Shown one piece after another: positions 25,669 to 34,930 of a stretch of DNA of 64,000 bases; the first letter of the stretch is position 1; each line of letters begins with the position of its first letter. The DNA lies in contig NZ_PJIP01000005.1 in the NCBI RefSeq assembly GCF_002929375.1, positions 124,001-188,000 of the forward strand, given 5' to 3'. Under the pieces are notes generated by a model. The model searched no databases, was not told the origin of the DNA, and was given only the letters and a program-made list of their open reading frames with translations. A program made the position numbers and the translations under genes. Source of the DNA: Arthrobacter sp. DWC3 (GTDB lineage: Bacteria; Actinomycetota; Actinomycetes; Actinomycetales; Micrococcaceae).

Positions 25669-28416
25669 GTGCCGACCAAGGCCACGGACAAGAAGCACGG
25701 CAAGAAGCTCGTCATCGTTGAGTCCCCCAGCAAGATCAAGAGCATCTCTGGATACCTCGGTGAGGGTTTCCAGGTCGCGGCGTCCATGGGGCACATCCGC
25801 GACCTGCCCCAGCCGTCCGACCTCCCCGCCGAGCTGAAGAAGTCCTCCGTCGGCAAGTTCGCGGTGGACCTCGACAAGGACTTCGAGCCGTACTACGTGG
25901 TCTCCCCGGAGAAGCGGAAGACCGTCGCCGAGCTGAAGGCGGCCCTCAAGGACGCCGACGAGCTCTACCTCGCCACCGACGCCGATCGCGAGGGCGAGGC
26001 CATCGCCTGGCACCTGCTGCAGGTCCTGAAGCCGAAGGTCCCCGTCTACCGCCTGACCTTCGGCGAGATCACGAAGGAAGCCGTCACCCGTGCCCTCGGG
26101 GAACTGCGCGAGGTCGACATCCCCATGGTCGACGCCCAGGAGACCCGCCGCATCCTCGACCGCCTCTACGGCTACGAGATCTCTCCCGTCCTGTGGCGCA
26201 AGGTGGCCCGCGGCCTGTCCGCCGGCCGTGTGCAGTCGGTGGCGACGCGCCTCGTCGTCGAGCGGGAACGCGAGCGCATGGCGTTCCGCGCGGCGTCGTA
26301 CTGGGACCTGACCGGCACGTTCACCCCCGAGGACTCCGCCAAGGGCGGCGCCTTCCCGGCCAAGCTCGTGGCCGTGGACGGCAGCCGCATCGCCTCCGGC
26401 AAGGACTTCTCGGACCGCGGCGAACTGAAGGCCGCCAATGCCGTCCGGCTCGACGAGGACGCCGCGCGCTCCCTCGCCACGGGCCTCGCGAGTGCCGCGT
26501 TCGAGATCCGCTCCGTCGAGACCAAGCCCTACACGCGCCGTCCCGCCGCGCCGTTCACCACGTCCACCCTGCAGCAGGAGGCGGCCCGCAAGCTGCGCTT
26601 CAGCTCGAAGGTCACCATGCAGGTGGCGCAGCGGCTGTACGAGAACGGCTACATCACCTACATGCGTACCGACTCCTCGGCGCTCTCGGACCAGGCCATC
26701 AACGCCGCCCGGCGCCAGGCCTCGGAGCTGTACGGCCCGGAGTACGTGCCCGAAGCGCGCCGCGTGTACAAGGGCAAGGCGAAGAACGCGCAGGAGGCGC
26801 ACGAGGCCATCCGTCCCGCGGGCGACTCGTTCCGCACCCCCGCGCAGGTGGCACAGTCCCTCCGCGGCGACGAGTTCCGCCTGTACGAGCTGATCTGGAA
26901 GCGCACCGTCGCCTCCCAGATGGCGGACGCCAAGGGGTCGACGGCGTCCCTGCGCCTCGGTGCGCGGAGCACCGACGGCCGTGACGCCGAGTTCGCCGCC
27001 TCCGGCACGGTCATCACGTTCCGCGGCTTCCTCGCCGCGTACGAGGAGGGCCGCGACGTGGGCCGCTCCGAGGACGGCACGGACGACGACGCGCAGGGCA
27101 CGCGCCTGCCCGACGTCGCCAAGGGCGATCCGCTGGGCGCGACGGCGATCGAGGCCGTCGGCCACGAGACGTCACCGCCCCCGCGCTACACCGAGGCGTC
27201 CCTCGTGAAGGTGCTCGACGAGCGCGGCATCGGTCGCCCGTCCACCTACGCGGCGACGATGTCCACCATCATGGACCGTGGCTACGTGAGCACCCGCGGG
27301 CAGGCCCTCGTGCCGAGCTGGATCGCGTTCTCGGTGGTGCGCCTGCTCGAGGAGCACTTCAACGACTATGTGGACTACGACTTCACGGCGGAGCTCGAGG
27401 AGGACCTCGACCGCATCTCGCGCGGCGAAGCGGGCCGCGTGGAGTGGCTCAACCACTTCTACTACGGCGACCGCAAGGACACGGGCCTGCACACGATCGT
27501 CTCCGAGCTCGGTGAGATCGACGCACGCAGCATCAACTCCGTGGAGATCGCCGAGGGCATCACGCTGCGCGTGGGCAAGTTCGGTCCGTACCTCGAGAAG
27601 CCGCTGCCCGCGGACGCCCCGGAGGGCACCGAACCGCAGCGCGCCAACGTGCCGGAGGACCTCGCACCCGACGAGCTGACGGTCGAGAAGGCCCTCGAAC
27701 TGATGGAGGCCCCCACTTCCCAGGAGCGCGTGCTCGGCACCGACCCCGAGACGGGACGCACCATCGTGGCCCGCGACGGCCGCTACGGGCCCTACGTGAT
27801 CGAACTGATCCCGGAGGTCACCGCGGAGGACCTCGCGAACCAGCCGATCGAGTACTACAAGAACGGCAAGCCGAAGCCGCCGAAGAAACCCGCGAAGGTC
27901 AAGCCGCGCACGGGGTCCCTCTTCAAGTCGATGTCGGTGGACACCGTCACGCTCGAGGACGCCCTGAAGCTCATGAACCTGCCGCGCGTCCTGGGTACGG
28001 ACGAGGACGGCAAGGAGATCACGGTACAGAACGGCCGCTTCGGCCCGTACCTGAAGAAGGGCAGCGATTCGCGGTCCATCGGCTCGGAGGAGGAGATCTT
28101 CACGATCACCCGCGAGCAGGCGCTGGAGATCTACAAGCAGCCCAAGCAGCGCGGCGGCCGGACGGTCACCCCTCCGCTCGCCGAGTTCGGCGACGACCCC
28201 GTGAGCGAGAAGCCCATCGTGGTGAGGGACGGCCGGTTCGGCCCCTACATCACCGACGGGGTCACCAACATCACGGTGCCGGGCAGCATGGCGATCGAGG
28301 AACTGACGCGCGAGCAGGCGATCGACATGCTCGCCGAGAAACGGGCCAAGGGCCCGGCGCCGAAGAAGACCACCCGGCGGGCGCCCGCCAAGCGCAAGGT
28401 CGCGGCGGGCAAGTAG
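25669..28416 (+). CDS. topA: DNA topoisomerase I
   Basis: A 915-residue type IA topoisomerase relaxing negative supercoils. The toprim domain has Glu18 in 'IVESPSK' and the acidic 'TDADREGE' (Asp104, Asp106). The catalytic tyrosine is Tyr331 in 'YITYMRTDSSALS'. There is no Cys4 zinc finger. Instead, as in other actinobacteria, the C-terminus has four repeats marked by GKFGPYL, GRYGPYV, GRFGPYL and GRFGPYI, then a Lys/Arg-rich tail ('KKTTRRAPAKRKVAAGK'). GTG 25669 follows GGAGAG at 25661; an upstream ATG at 25621 is less likely. It is read alone, 120 bases after the methyltransferase gene. Confidence 0.96.
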   Translation: MPTKATDKKHGKKLVIVESPSKIKSISGYLGEGFQVAASMGHIRDLPQPSDLPAELKKSSVGKFAVDLDKDFEPYYVVSPEKRKTVAELKAALKDADELYLATDADREGEAIAWHLLQVLKPKVPVYRLTFGEITKEAVTRALGELREVDIPMVDAQETRRILDRLYGYEISPVLWRKVARGLSAGRVQSVATRLVVERERERMAFRAASYWDLTGTFTPEDSAKGGAFPAKLVAVDGSRIASGKDFSDRGELKAANAVRLDEDAARSLATGLASAAFEIRSVETKPYTRRPAAPFTTSTLQQEAARKLRFSSKVTMQVAQRLYENGYITYMRTDSSALSDQAINAARRQASELYGPEYVPEARRVYKGKAKNAQEAHEAIRPAGDSFRTPAQVAQSLRGDEFRLYELIWKRTVASQMADAKGSTASLRLGARSTDGRDAEFAASGTVITFRGFLAAYEEGRDVGRSEDGTDDDAQGTRLPDVAKGDPLGATAIEAVGHETSPPPRYTEASLVKVLDERGIGRPSTYAATMSTIMDRGYVSTRGQALVPSWIAFSVVRLLEEHFNDYVDYDFTAELEEDLDRISRGEAGRVEWLNHFYYGDRKDTGLHTIVSELGEIDARSINSVEIAEGITLRVGKFGPYLEKPLPADAPEGTEPQRANVPEDLAPDELTVEKALELMEAPTSQERVLGTDPETGRTIVARDGRYGPYVIELIPEVTAEDLANQPIEYYKNGKPKPPKKPAKVKPRTGSLFKSMSVDTVTLEDALKLMNLPRVLGTDEDGKEITVQNGRFGPYLKKGSDSRSIGSEEEIFTITREQALEIYKQPKQRGGRTVTPPLAEFGDDPVSEKPIVVRDGRFGPYITDGVTNITVPGSMAIEELTREQAIDMLAEKRAKGPAPKKTTRRAPAKRKVAAGK

Positions 28417-28477
28417 CCCGTCCGGCGGCACGCGGACACTGAACACAAGCGGGAGTAGAGCTGGAAGCGCGGGAACA

Positions 28478-29491
28478 ATGCGGCTAGGTGTGCTGGACAT
28501 AGGGTCGAACACGGTCCATCTGCTACTCGTGGATGCCCATCCGGGAGGACGCCCGGTGCCGTTCGCGTCCCACAAGAAGCCACTGCAGCTGGTGGCGTAC
28601 CTCGACGAGTACGGCGGCATCTCGCGGAGGGGACAGGACGAGCTCGTCGGGTTCGTCCGCGAGGCGCGGGCCTTCGCCGCGGGGCACGACGCCGAGGACT
28701 TCCTGGCGTTCTGCACCTCTGCGATCCGCGAGGCCGCCAACGGCAGCGAGGTCCTGGCCCGTGTGCGGGAGGAGACCGGCGTGGACCTCCAGGAGCTCTC
28801 GGGCGACCAGGAGGCCGCCGTCACGTTCCAGGCCGTCCGCCGTTGGTACGGCTGGGGCGCGGAGTCCATCCTCAACCTCGACATCGGGGGTGGCTCCTTC
28901 GAGATGGCCATGGGCACCGACGAGCTCCCGGAGGTGGCGCTGTCCGTGCCGCTCGGTGCCGGCAGGCTCACGCGCGACTGGCTGCAGGGCGATCCCCCGT
29001 CCGCCAAGAGCGTGAAGGAGCTGCGCCGCTACATCAGGGCGACGCTCCGCGAGGCCGTGCCGCAGTTCGCGCACCTCGGCGAACCGCACCTGGTCGCGGG
29101 CACCTCGAAGACGTTCCGATCGCTGGCGCGCATCGCCGGTGCCGCGCCGTCGGCCGCGGGCCCGTTCGTCCGGCGGGAGCTGCGCCTCGAGGACCTCACG
29201 CTGTGGACCAAGCGGCTCGCCGCCATGAGCGCCGCCGACCGCTCCAACCTCGACGGCGTCTCCGAGCTGCGGGCACCCCAGGTGCTCGCCGGTGCGCTCG
29301 TGGCCGAGTGCGCCCTCGAACTGTTCAAGGTGCCGTCCATGGACATCTGCCCCTGGGCGCTGCGCGAGGGGCTGCTGCTGCGGCGCTTCGACGCCAAGAT
29401 GTTCGATGCCGAGGAGCCGCTGCCGGGAGCCGGGGTCGGACACGCCCAGCTCGACTCCATGCGACGCACGCCCCTGCGCAGGGGGGCCTGA
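28478..29491 (+). CDS. ppx: Ppx/GppA family exopolyphosphatase
   Basis: A 337-residue ASKHA-fold phosphatase hydrolysing polyphosphate or pppGpp. 'LDIGSNTVHLLLVD' is the phosphate-1 loop, 'NLDIGGGSFEMAMG' phosphate-2, and 'VAGTSKTFRSLARI' the later glycine/Ser loop. It is the short actinobacterial form (Rv0496/Ppx1 relative) without the C-terminal HD-like domains of E. coli Ppx. It stands 61 bases downstream of topA and one base ahead of the TIM-barrel gene's ATG, so it is cotranscribed with the latter. Confidence 0.92.
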   Translation: MRLGVLDIGSNTVHLLLVDAHPGGRPVPFASHKKPLQLVAYLDEYGGISRRGQDELVGFVREARAFAAGHDAEDFLAFCTSAIREAANGSEVLARVREETGVDLQELSGDQEAAVTFQAVRRWYGWGAESILNLDIGGGSFEMAMGTDELPEVALSVPLGAGRLTRDWLQGDPPSAKSVKELRRYIRATLREAVPQFAHLGEPHLVAGTSKTFRSLARIAGAAPSAAGPFVRRELRLEDLTLWTKRLAAMSAADRSNLDGVSELRAPQVLAGALVAECALELFKVPSMDICPWALREGLLLRRFDAKMFDAEEPLPGAGVGHAQLDSMRRTPLRRGA

Positions 29492-29492
29492 C

Positions 29493-30293
29493 ATGGCCGA
29501 GCCCGCCGGCGGTCTGCCCGCCATCCCTGTGGCCCTGTCCAGCGCCTCCGTGTACCCGCTGGCGGTCCACGACGCCTTCGCGCTCGCGCAGGATCTCGGC
29601 TACGACGGCGTGGAGGTCATGGTCACCAACAACTCGGTGAGCCAGGACCCGGACCAGCTCGTCGTCCTCAGCGAGCGGTACGGCATGCCGATCTTCGCGA
29701 TCCACGCGCCCACGCTGCTCCTGACCCAGCAGGTGTGGGGCAAGGCCTGGACGAAGATCGAACTGTCCGCGGCTATGGCCGCGGAGGTCGGGGCCCGGAC
29801 AGTGGTCACCCACCCGCCCTTCCGCTGGCAGACCGGCTACGCCGAGGAGTTCCCCGAGGGGATCGCGCGGGTCGCCGCGGAGTACGGCGTGGAGATCGCG
29901 GTCGAGAACATGTACCCGTGGAAGGTCCGGGGCCGTGAGGCGAAGGCCTACCTGCCGCACTGGAACCCCATCCCGGAGCCCTACGAGCGCATCACCTGGG
30001 ACTTCTCGCACGCCGCGATCGCGGGCATGGACTCGTACGAGGAGATCCGAGCGCTCGGCGGCAGGCTGGCGCACGTGCACCTGACCGACGGGACGCCCAA
30101 CGGCAAGGACGAGCACCTGCTGCCGGGCCAGGGGGAGCAGCGGTGCGCCGAGGCACTCGGCCACCTCGCGGCATCGGAGTGGGACGGCGTGGTGGCCGTG
30201 GAGGTGAGCACGCGTCGTGCACGCGGCGCGGGGGAGCGCGAGGAATGGCTCGCGGAGACGCTGCGCTTCGCGCGCGAACACCTGCGCCACTGA
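29493..30293 (+). CDS. Sugar phosphate isomerase/epimerase-like TIM-barrel protein
   Basis: A 266-residue AP-endonuclease-2/xylose-isomerase-like TIM barrel. Recognisable strands are 'LGYDGVEVMV', 'IFAIHAPTLLL', 'RTVVTHPPFRWQ', 'IAVENMYPWKV', 'ITWDFSHAAIAG' and 'AHVHLTDGTPNGKDEHLLPG'. They place His, Glu, Asp and His side chains where the family binds divalent metal. Substrate unknown. It directly follows ppx, as in the mycobacterial Rv0496-Rv0498 region, and ends at a two-part hairpin terminator. Confidence 0.87.
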   Translation: MAEPAGGLPAIPVALSSASVYPLAVHDAFALAQDLGYDGVEVMVTNNSVSQDPDQLVVLSERYGMPIFAIHAPTLLLTQQVWGKAWTKIELSAAMAAEVGARTVVTHPPFRWQTGYAEEFPEGIARVAAEYGVEIAVENMYPWKVRGREAKAYLPHWNPIPEPYERITWDFSHAAIAGMDSYEEIRALGGRLAHVHLTDGTPNGKDEHLLPGQGEQRCAEALGHLAASEWDGVVAVEVSTRRARGAGEREEWLAETLRFAREHLRH

Positions 30294-30296
30294 CGG

Positions 30297-30328
30297 CCGG
30301 GCCCGGGGCAGGCGCCCCGCCGGCCCGG
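30297..30328 (+). terminator. Hairpin terminator after the ppx/TIM-barrel operon
   Basis: An outer stem CCGGGC (30297-30302) with GCCCGG (30323-30328) encloses an inner stem CGGGGC (30304-30309) with GCCCCG (30314-30319) and a four-base loop, starting four bases after the stop. Confidence 0.6.
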
Positions 30329-30547
30329 TGGAACAGCGTTGGAAGGGTCGGCGTTAAAAGGGGTCGGCGCCGGTGGACCGTCCAGATGTTGGGGGGATCA
30401 CCTGGTGCCACCGGCGCCGGACCGGATCAGGACGTCCGGTCTCACTCGCACCCTCATGAGGTATCCCCGACACTAGGGCTCCTCCTTGTGCTGGAGCACC
30501 GAGAACGCTGGGAGAAGGCTGGGCGCCCTGCGTGGCAGGATGGGGCC
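30329..30547 (+). other. Structured 219-base region upstream of proC
   Basis: No gene is visible. CGGCGCCGGTGG (30365-30376) is perfectly complementary to CCACCGGCGCCG (30408-30419) around a 31-base loop that contains a run of six G. ACCGGA (30421-30426) and TCCGGT (30435-30440) form a second stem directly after. Such paired stems 100-180 bases ahead of proC could be a leader RNA or a small RNA; I recognise no known riboswitch class. Confidence 0.4.
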
Positions 30548-31405
30548 ATGACACCTCCAGCCGCGCAGCGCATCGCCTTCCTGGGCTGCGGATCGATGAA
30601 CGAATCCATCCTGGCCGGGCTCCTGGCGGCAGGCCTGGACCCTGCGCTGGTCACCGCGACCGTCCGCAGCCCCGCCCGCGCCGCCGAGCTGGCGGAGCGC
30701 CACGGCGTGAGGACCCTCGCGACCGCCGACGACGACGCCGGGAACCTCACCGCGGTGCAGGACGCGGACGTCGTGGTGCTGGGCGTCAAGCCCGTCGGCA
30801 TCGTGCCGCTGGCCCGGGAGATCGCGCCCGCCCTGAAGCCGTCCGCCGTCGTCGTGAGCGTCGCCGCCGCGGTGTCCCTCGCGATGATCGAGGCCGCCCT
30901 GCCCGAGGGCCAGCCGGTGATCCGGTCCATGCCCAACACGCCGTCACGGCTCGGCAGGGGAGTGCTCTCGATCTCCGCGGGGTCCACCGCCGGCCCGGAC
31001 CTCATGGCGCAGGCACGTGACCTCCTGCGGCCCGCCGGAACCGTCGTCGAGATCCCCGAGGACCAGGTGGACGCGCTCTCGGCCGTGAGCGGGTCCGGGC
31101 CCGCCTACGCGTTCTTCCTGGCCGAGGCGATGGCCGCCGCCGGCGTCGAGCTCGGTCTCGACGCGGATCTCGCCACGCTGATCGCCCGGGAGACCGTCGC
31201 GGGGGCGGGCTTCATGCTCGCCGAGGAGGGCGCCGACGCCGCGGGCCTCCGCCGGGCCGTCACGAGCCCCAACGGCACCACGCAGGCCGCCATCGAGACG
31301 TTCGAGGCGCGGGGACTGGCCGGCGTCGTCGCCGACGGGGCTCGGGCCGCGACGGCGCGGGCCGCCGAGATCACCCGCGAGCTGGCGTCCCCGCCGTCGT
31401 CCTGA
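30548..31405 (+). CDS. proC: Pyrroline-5-carboxylate reductase
   Basis: A 285-residue NADPH-dependent enzyme catalysing the last step of proline synthesis. The Rossmann loop 'FLGCGSMNESILAGLL' is N-terminal. 'GVKPVGIVPLAREI', 'VIRSMPNTPSRLGRG' and the C-terminal dimer signature 'LSAVSGSGPAYAFFLAEAM' with 'VTSPNGTTQAAI' are all typical. ATG 30548 is the start matching the family. Its 3' end overlaps the converging GT87 gene by 35 bases, so no terminator separates them. In mycobacteria the next genes are the HTH protein and bS22; here about 5.5 kb is interposed. Confidence 0.95.
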   Translation: MTPPAAQRIAFLGCGSMNESILAGLLAAGLDPALVTATVRSPARAAELAERHGVRTLATADDDAGNLTAVQDADVVVLGVKPVGIVPLAREIAPALKPSAVVVSVAAAVSLAMIEAALPEGQPVIRSMPNTPSRLGRGVLSISAGSTAGPDLMAQARDLLRPAGTVVEIPEDQVDALSAVSGSGPAYAFFLAEAMAAAGVELGLDADLATLIARETVAGAGFMLAEEGADAAGLRRAVTSPNGTTQAAIETFEARGLAGVVADGARAATARAAEITRELASPPSS

Positions 31406-32687
31406 CGGGCCGGGGCCGGGCGGGCAGGGCCCAGATGGCCAGCAGCGCGACCGGGAGCACCACGCCGAGGCTCGTGAAGAGCCGCAGCGGCAGGGGCCCC
31501 TCGCCCGACACAGTACCGGTGAGTGTCAGGGTGACCGTGATGGAGGAGAACATCATCACGGGCACGAGCGCGGCGAGCAGCACCCGGCTGACCGCCCACG
31601 CGGCGCCCGCACGCTCCCGGGCCACCACGTAGCCCACCGGGAGGACCAGCGCGATCCACACCCAGTGGTGGAACCACGAGATGGGCGAGATCGCGAGCAT
31701 CACCACCGCGTTGGCCGTGATGGCGCGGAGGGTGTCGCCGTCGCGGTCTGCCCGCCGGATGGCCACGTAGCCGACGGCGACGACCGCCAGGCACGCCAGC
31801 AGCCAGACCGGGCGCTGCACGGCCGCCGCCAGCCCGGACTGCGTGACGATCGAGTTGAGCGAGACGTTGTAGAGGTCCGCCGTCGCGCCCACGCGGGAGG
31901 CGTCGAACAGGGCATCGAGCCAGAAGACCGCCGATTCCCGCGGCGCCAGGAACCAGCCGACGGCCACCGTCCCGCCGAACGACGCCGCCATCCATGCCAG
32001 CGACCGCCAGTCGCGCCGGACGAGGAACACCAGGCCGAAGGCCAGCGGCGTCAGCTTGATGCCGGCGGCGATCCCGACGAGCACGCCGGACGGCAGGCGC
32101 GTGGACCGCAGCAGGTCGGCGAGGATCAGCACCATCAGGAGCGCATTGACCTGGCCGAAGCCGAGGCCCTCCCGCCACGGACCGCTGATGCCGATGATCA
32201 GCATCGCCGCGAGGACCGCCGCGGGGGTGCGCCGGGCGGCCTCCGCCCCGGTGGGTCCCGCGGCCCGCAGGTAGCGCACGACGACGACGGCCACGCCGAC
32301 GAGGCAGAGGCACGAGAGCGCCGTGACGATGCCGAGACCCACCGGTGGCGGCACCAGTGCGAGCGGGACGAAGAGGATCGCGGCGAACGGCGGATAGGTG
32401 AAGGGCAGGCCGCGCGTGTCCGTCTGCACGAGTGCGTCGTCGTACAGCTCCTTGTCGCCGGCCCGTCCGAGCAGCGCGAGCGCGCCCTCCCGGTACACCG
32501 ACAGGTCCAGCCCGTGGATCTGCGCCGCCAGGACCACGACGGCGAGGACCAGTGCCCCGGCGACCGCGACGACCGCCGCCCGGACGGGTGCGGGGCGCGC
32601 AGCGGGCGGCCCTGACGAGGCAGCTGCACGACCGCGTGACCCGAGGGGGCCGCTCCCGCGCACCGCCCGGGGAGCAGCGCCGGACAC
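31371..32687 (-). CDS. GT87 family polyprenyl-phosphate-dependent mannosyltransferase-like protein
   Basis: A roughly 438-residue integral membrane protein with about ten to twelve helices and the GT87 (DUF2029) pattern: 'GLDLSVYREGALALL' after the first helix (catalytic Asp candidate) and 'GLPFTYPPFAAILFVPLAL' with the YPP motif. Later loops include 'GFGQVNALLMVLILADLL' and 'ISPISWFHHWVWIALVLP'. Relatives use polyprenyl-phosphomannose for lipomannan or related glycans at the outer membrane face. GTG 32687 lies one base past the ktrA stop; a TTG at 32705 is the alternative start. It is probably the third gene of the ktrB-ktrA transcript. Confidence 0.85.
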   Translation of the reverse strand: MSGAAPRAVRGSGPLGSRGRAAASSGPPAARPAPVRAAVVAVAGALVLAVVVLAAQIHGLDLSVYREGALALLGRAGDKELYDDALVQTDTRGLPFTYPPFAAILFVPLALVPPPVGLGIVTALSCLCLVGVAVVVVRYLRAAGPTGAEAARRTPAAVLAAMLIIGISGPWREGLGFGQVNALLMVLILADLLRSTRLPSGVLVGIAAGIKLTPLAFGLVFLVRRDWRSLAWMAASFGGTVAVGWFLAPRESAVFWLDALFDASRVGATADLYNVSLNSIVTQSGLAAAVQRPVWLLACLAVVAVGYVAIRRADRDGDTLRAITANAVVMLAISPISWFHHWVWIALVLPVGYVVARERAGAAWAVSRVLLAALVPVMMFSSITVTLTLTGTVSGEGPLPLRLFTSLGVVLPVALLAIWALPARPRPVRTTAGTPARG

Positions 32688-32688
32688 C

Positions 32689-33357
32689 CTAGGGCCGGCC
32701 GGCAAAGCGCTCGAGCAGGTCCACGTGTCCGGACACGATCAGCATGTCCCGGCCGGAGACCTTCGTGTCCGGCCGGGCATAGGTGAAGTCCTCGCCCGGC
32801 GATTTCACGCCCACCACGGTGACGCCGTACTTCGAGCGCACGGAGGACTCCGCGAGCGTGAAGCCCTGGGTCTCCTTCGGCGGGTACATCTTCACGATCG
32901 CGAAGCCGTCGTCGAACTCGATGAAGTCCAGCATCCGGCCGCCCACGAGGTGCGCGGCGCGCTGTCCGGCGTCCGCCTCCGGGTAGATCACGTGGTTGGC
33001 GCCGATGCGCTTGAGGATCTTGCCGTGGGACGGCGTGATCGCCTTGACCCACAGGTGGTCGATCCCGAGGTCCACGAGGTTGGCCGTGATGAGCACGCTG
33101 GACTCGATCGAGGTGCCCACCCCCACGACGGCGGCGGAGAACTCCTGGGCGCCGAGCTGGCGGAGCGAGTCGATGTTCGTCGCATCGGCCTCCACCACGT
33201 GCGTGAGGATGCTCGCGAACTTCTGCACGAGCTGCGGGTCCCGTTCGATGGCGAGGACCTCACGGCCCTGCCGGACGAGCTGTTCCGCGGTGGCCGCACC
33301 GAACCGGCCGAGGCCGATCACGAGGACGGGAGCGTTGTGGGCGGGTCTTTCAGCCAA
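32689..33357 (-). CDS. ktrA: Potassium uptake regulatory protein (KtrA/TrkA, RCK domains)
   Basis: A 222-residue cytoplasmic gating ring subunit. The RCK-N Rossmann fold shows 'VIGLGRFGAATAEQL' (nucleotide loop), 'VLAIERDPQLVQKFA' and 'HVVEADATNIDSLRQLG'. The RCK-C domain covers roughly residues 140-220. It binds nucleotides and regulates the KtrB channel-like transporter. Length fits KtrA rather than the duplicated TrkA. Its start overlaps the ktrB end by eight bases, indicating coupled translation. Confidence 0.93.
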   Translation of the reverse strand: MAERPAHNAPVLVIGLGRFGAATAEQLVRQGREVLAIERDPQLVQKFASILTHVVEADATNIDSLRQLGAQEFSAAVVGVGTSIESSVLITANLVDLGIDHLWVKAITPSHGKILKRIGANHVIYPEADAGQRAAHLVGGRMLDFIEFDDGFAIVKMYPPKETQGFTLAESSVRSKYGVTVVGVKSPGEDFTYARPDTKVSGRDMLIVSGHVDLLERFAGRP

Positions 33358-34762
33358 TGATCGGCCTCTCGTCGGGGTAGCGGTACAGCGTGCTGCGTTG
33401 CCTCAGCGCGAGGGCCGAGGCGAGGGTGATGGTGCCCATGCGCCCTGCGAACATCAGCGCGGACAGGACGTACTTGCCCTCCGGGGGCAGTTCGGCGCTG
33501 AGGTTGGTGCTCAGGCCCACGGTCGCGAACGCGGAGATCACCTCGAAGACCACCTTGTCGAGAGGCTCGTCGGTCATGGCGAGGATGAGGCCGCTGCCCA
33601 CCATGACCAGGGTGGCGCCCATGAAGATGACGGAGATGGCCACGCGCATCGCGCCCGGCGGGATGGTGCGCCCCCAGACGCGGACGTCGGCATCGCCGCG
33701 GGCCTCGGCCACGATGGCGAGGAACATGACGGCGATCGTGGTGACCTTGATGCCGCCGGCCGTGGATGCCGAGCCGCCACCCGCGAACATCAGGGCATCC
33801 GTGAGGAGCATCGTCGTGGTGTTCATGTCGTTCTGGTCCACGAGGTTGAAGCCGCCCGAGCGCGTCATGACCGAGGCGAACAGGGCGTGGATGGTCTTGT
33901 CCACCACGTTCAGGTTCGCGATGGTGCGGTCGTTCTCCCACTCGAGGAATCCCCAGGCGAAGGTCCCGGCCACGAGGAGGATGAGGGAGACGAACACCGT
34001 CAGCTTGGCGTGCAGCGTCCACTTCCTGAAGTGGTGGCGCACCTGCACGAGGACCATGACCACGGGGAAGCCGAGGCTGCCGAGGAAGACACCGACCATG
34101 AGCGGCGTCAGGATCCACATATCCGTCTCGTACGGGACCAGGCCGTCGCTGTGGGGCGTGAAGCCCGCGTTGTTGAAGGCGGAGATGGAGTAGAAGACGC
34201 CGTGCCAGAGCGCCTGCCACCACGGTTCGCCGAGCATCATGAACCGCGGGACGAGCACGACGGCGAGCACCACCTCGATCACCACGGACGTGGTGATGAC
34301 GATCCGCAGCAGTGTGCCGATCTCGCCGAGGCGGCTCGCGTTGTTGAGCGCCTCCTGGGCCAGCAGCTTGCCGCGCACCCCGAGCCGCTTGCTCACGATC
34401 AGGGCGAGGAGCGTGGCGAGGGTCAGGGTGCCCAGTCCGCCGATGAAGATGCCGAGCAGGATCACCAGCTGGCCGAAGAAGGACCAGTGGGTGGCGGTGG
34501 ACACGACGGTGAGTCCCGTGACGCAGACCGCGGACACCGCGGTGAAGAAGGCGTCGTGGAGGGGCGTGACCTGCCCGTCACTGGCCGCCACGGGCAGGCT
34601 GAGCAGCAGTGTGAAGAGCAGGATGACGGCGGTGAAGATGAAGAGGGCGAGGCGTGCGGGTGAGCTGTTCGCGAAGGAGTCGATGAAGTCGCGGATCGAG
34701 GCCAGCAGCCTGACGTACCCGTTCTGATCGTCCTTCAGCCACTGCGGCTGTTGACTTACCAT
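33350..34762 (-). CDS. ktrB: Potassium transporter membrane subunit (KtrB/TrkH family)
   Basis: A 470-residue K+ transporter with eight membrane helices and four pore loops. Filter regions with the conserved glycines are 'AVCVTGLTVV', 'SAFNNAGFTPH', 'MTRSGGFNLVD' and 'SAFATVGLSTNL'. 'MFAGGGSASTAGGIKVTT' is the flexible intramembrane loop that gates the pore. Together with KtrA it would take up K+, probably Na+-coupled. ATG 34762 is preceded by no long conserved extension. It is divergent from acuC across 168 bases in which I see no clear operator. Confidence 0.94.
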   Translation of the reverse strand: MVSQQPQWLKDDQNGYVRLLASIRDFIDSFANSSPARLALFIFTAVILLFTLLLSLPVAASDGQVTPLHDAFFTAVSAVCVTGLTVVSTATHWSFFGQLVILLGIFIGGLGTLTLATLLALIVSKRLGVRGKLLAQEALNNASRLGEIGTLLRIVITTSVVIEVVLAVVLVPRFMMLGEPWWQALWHGVFYSISAFNNAGFTPHSDGLVPYETDMWILTPLMVGVFLGSLGFPVVMVLVQVRHHFRKWTLHAKLTVFVSLILLVAGTFAWGFLEWENDRTIANLNVVDKTIHALFASVMTRSGGFNLVDQNDMNTTTMLLTDALMFAGGGSASTAGGIKVTTIAVMFLAIVAEARGDADVRVWGRTIPPGAMRVAISVIFMGATLVMVGSGLILAMTDEPLDKVVFEVISAFATVGLSTNLSAELPPEGKYVLSALMFAGRMGTITLASALALRQRSTLYRYPDERPIIG

Positions 34763-34930
34763 TGACGCCCGCTCTGCCCCGTTACTGGTCCTCCCGCCGA
34801 AGCGGCACCGTGTCCACCCGCATCGAGCCCGTCCGGGCCCATGCGTCCTGATTGTCCTTGCAGTAGTAAAGCATCCCATCCGGGTGCGTCGTCGGAATAT
34901 CGCCCATCGCGTACCCTTGCAGGGATGTCT

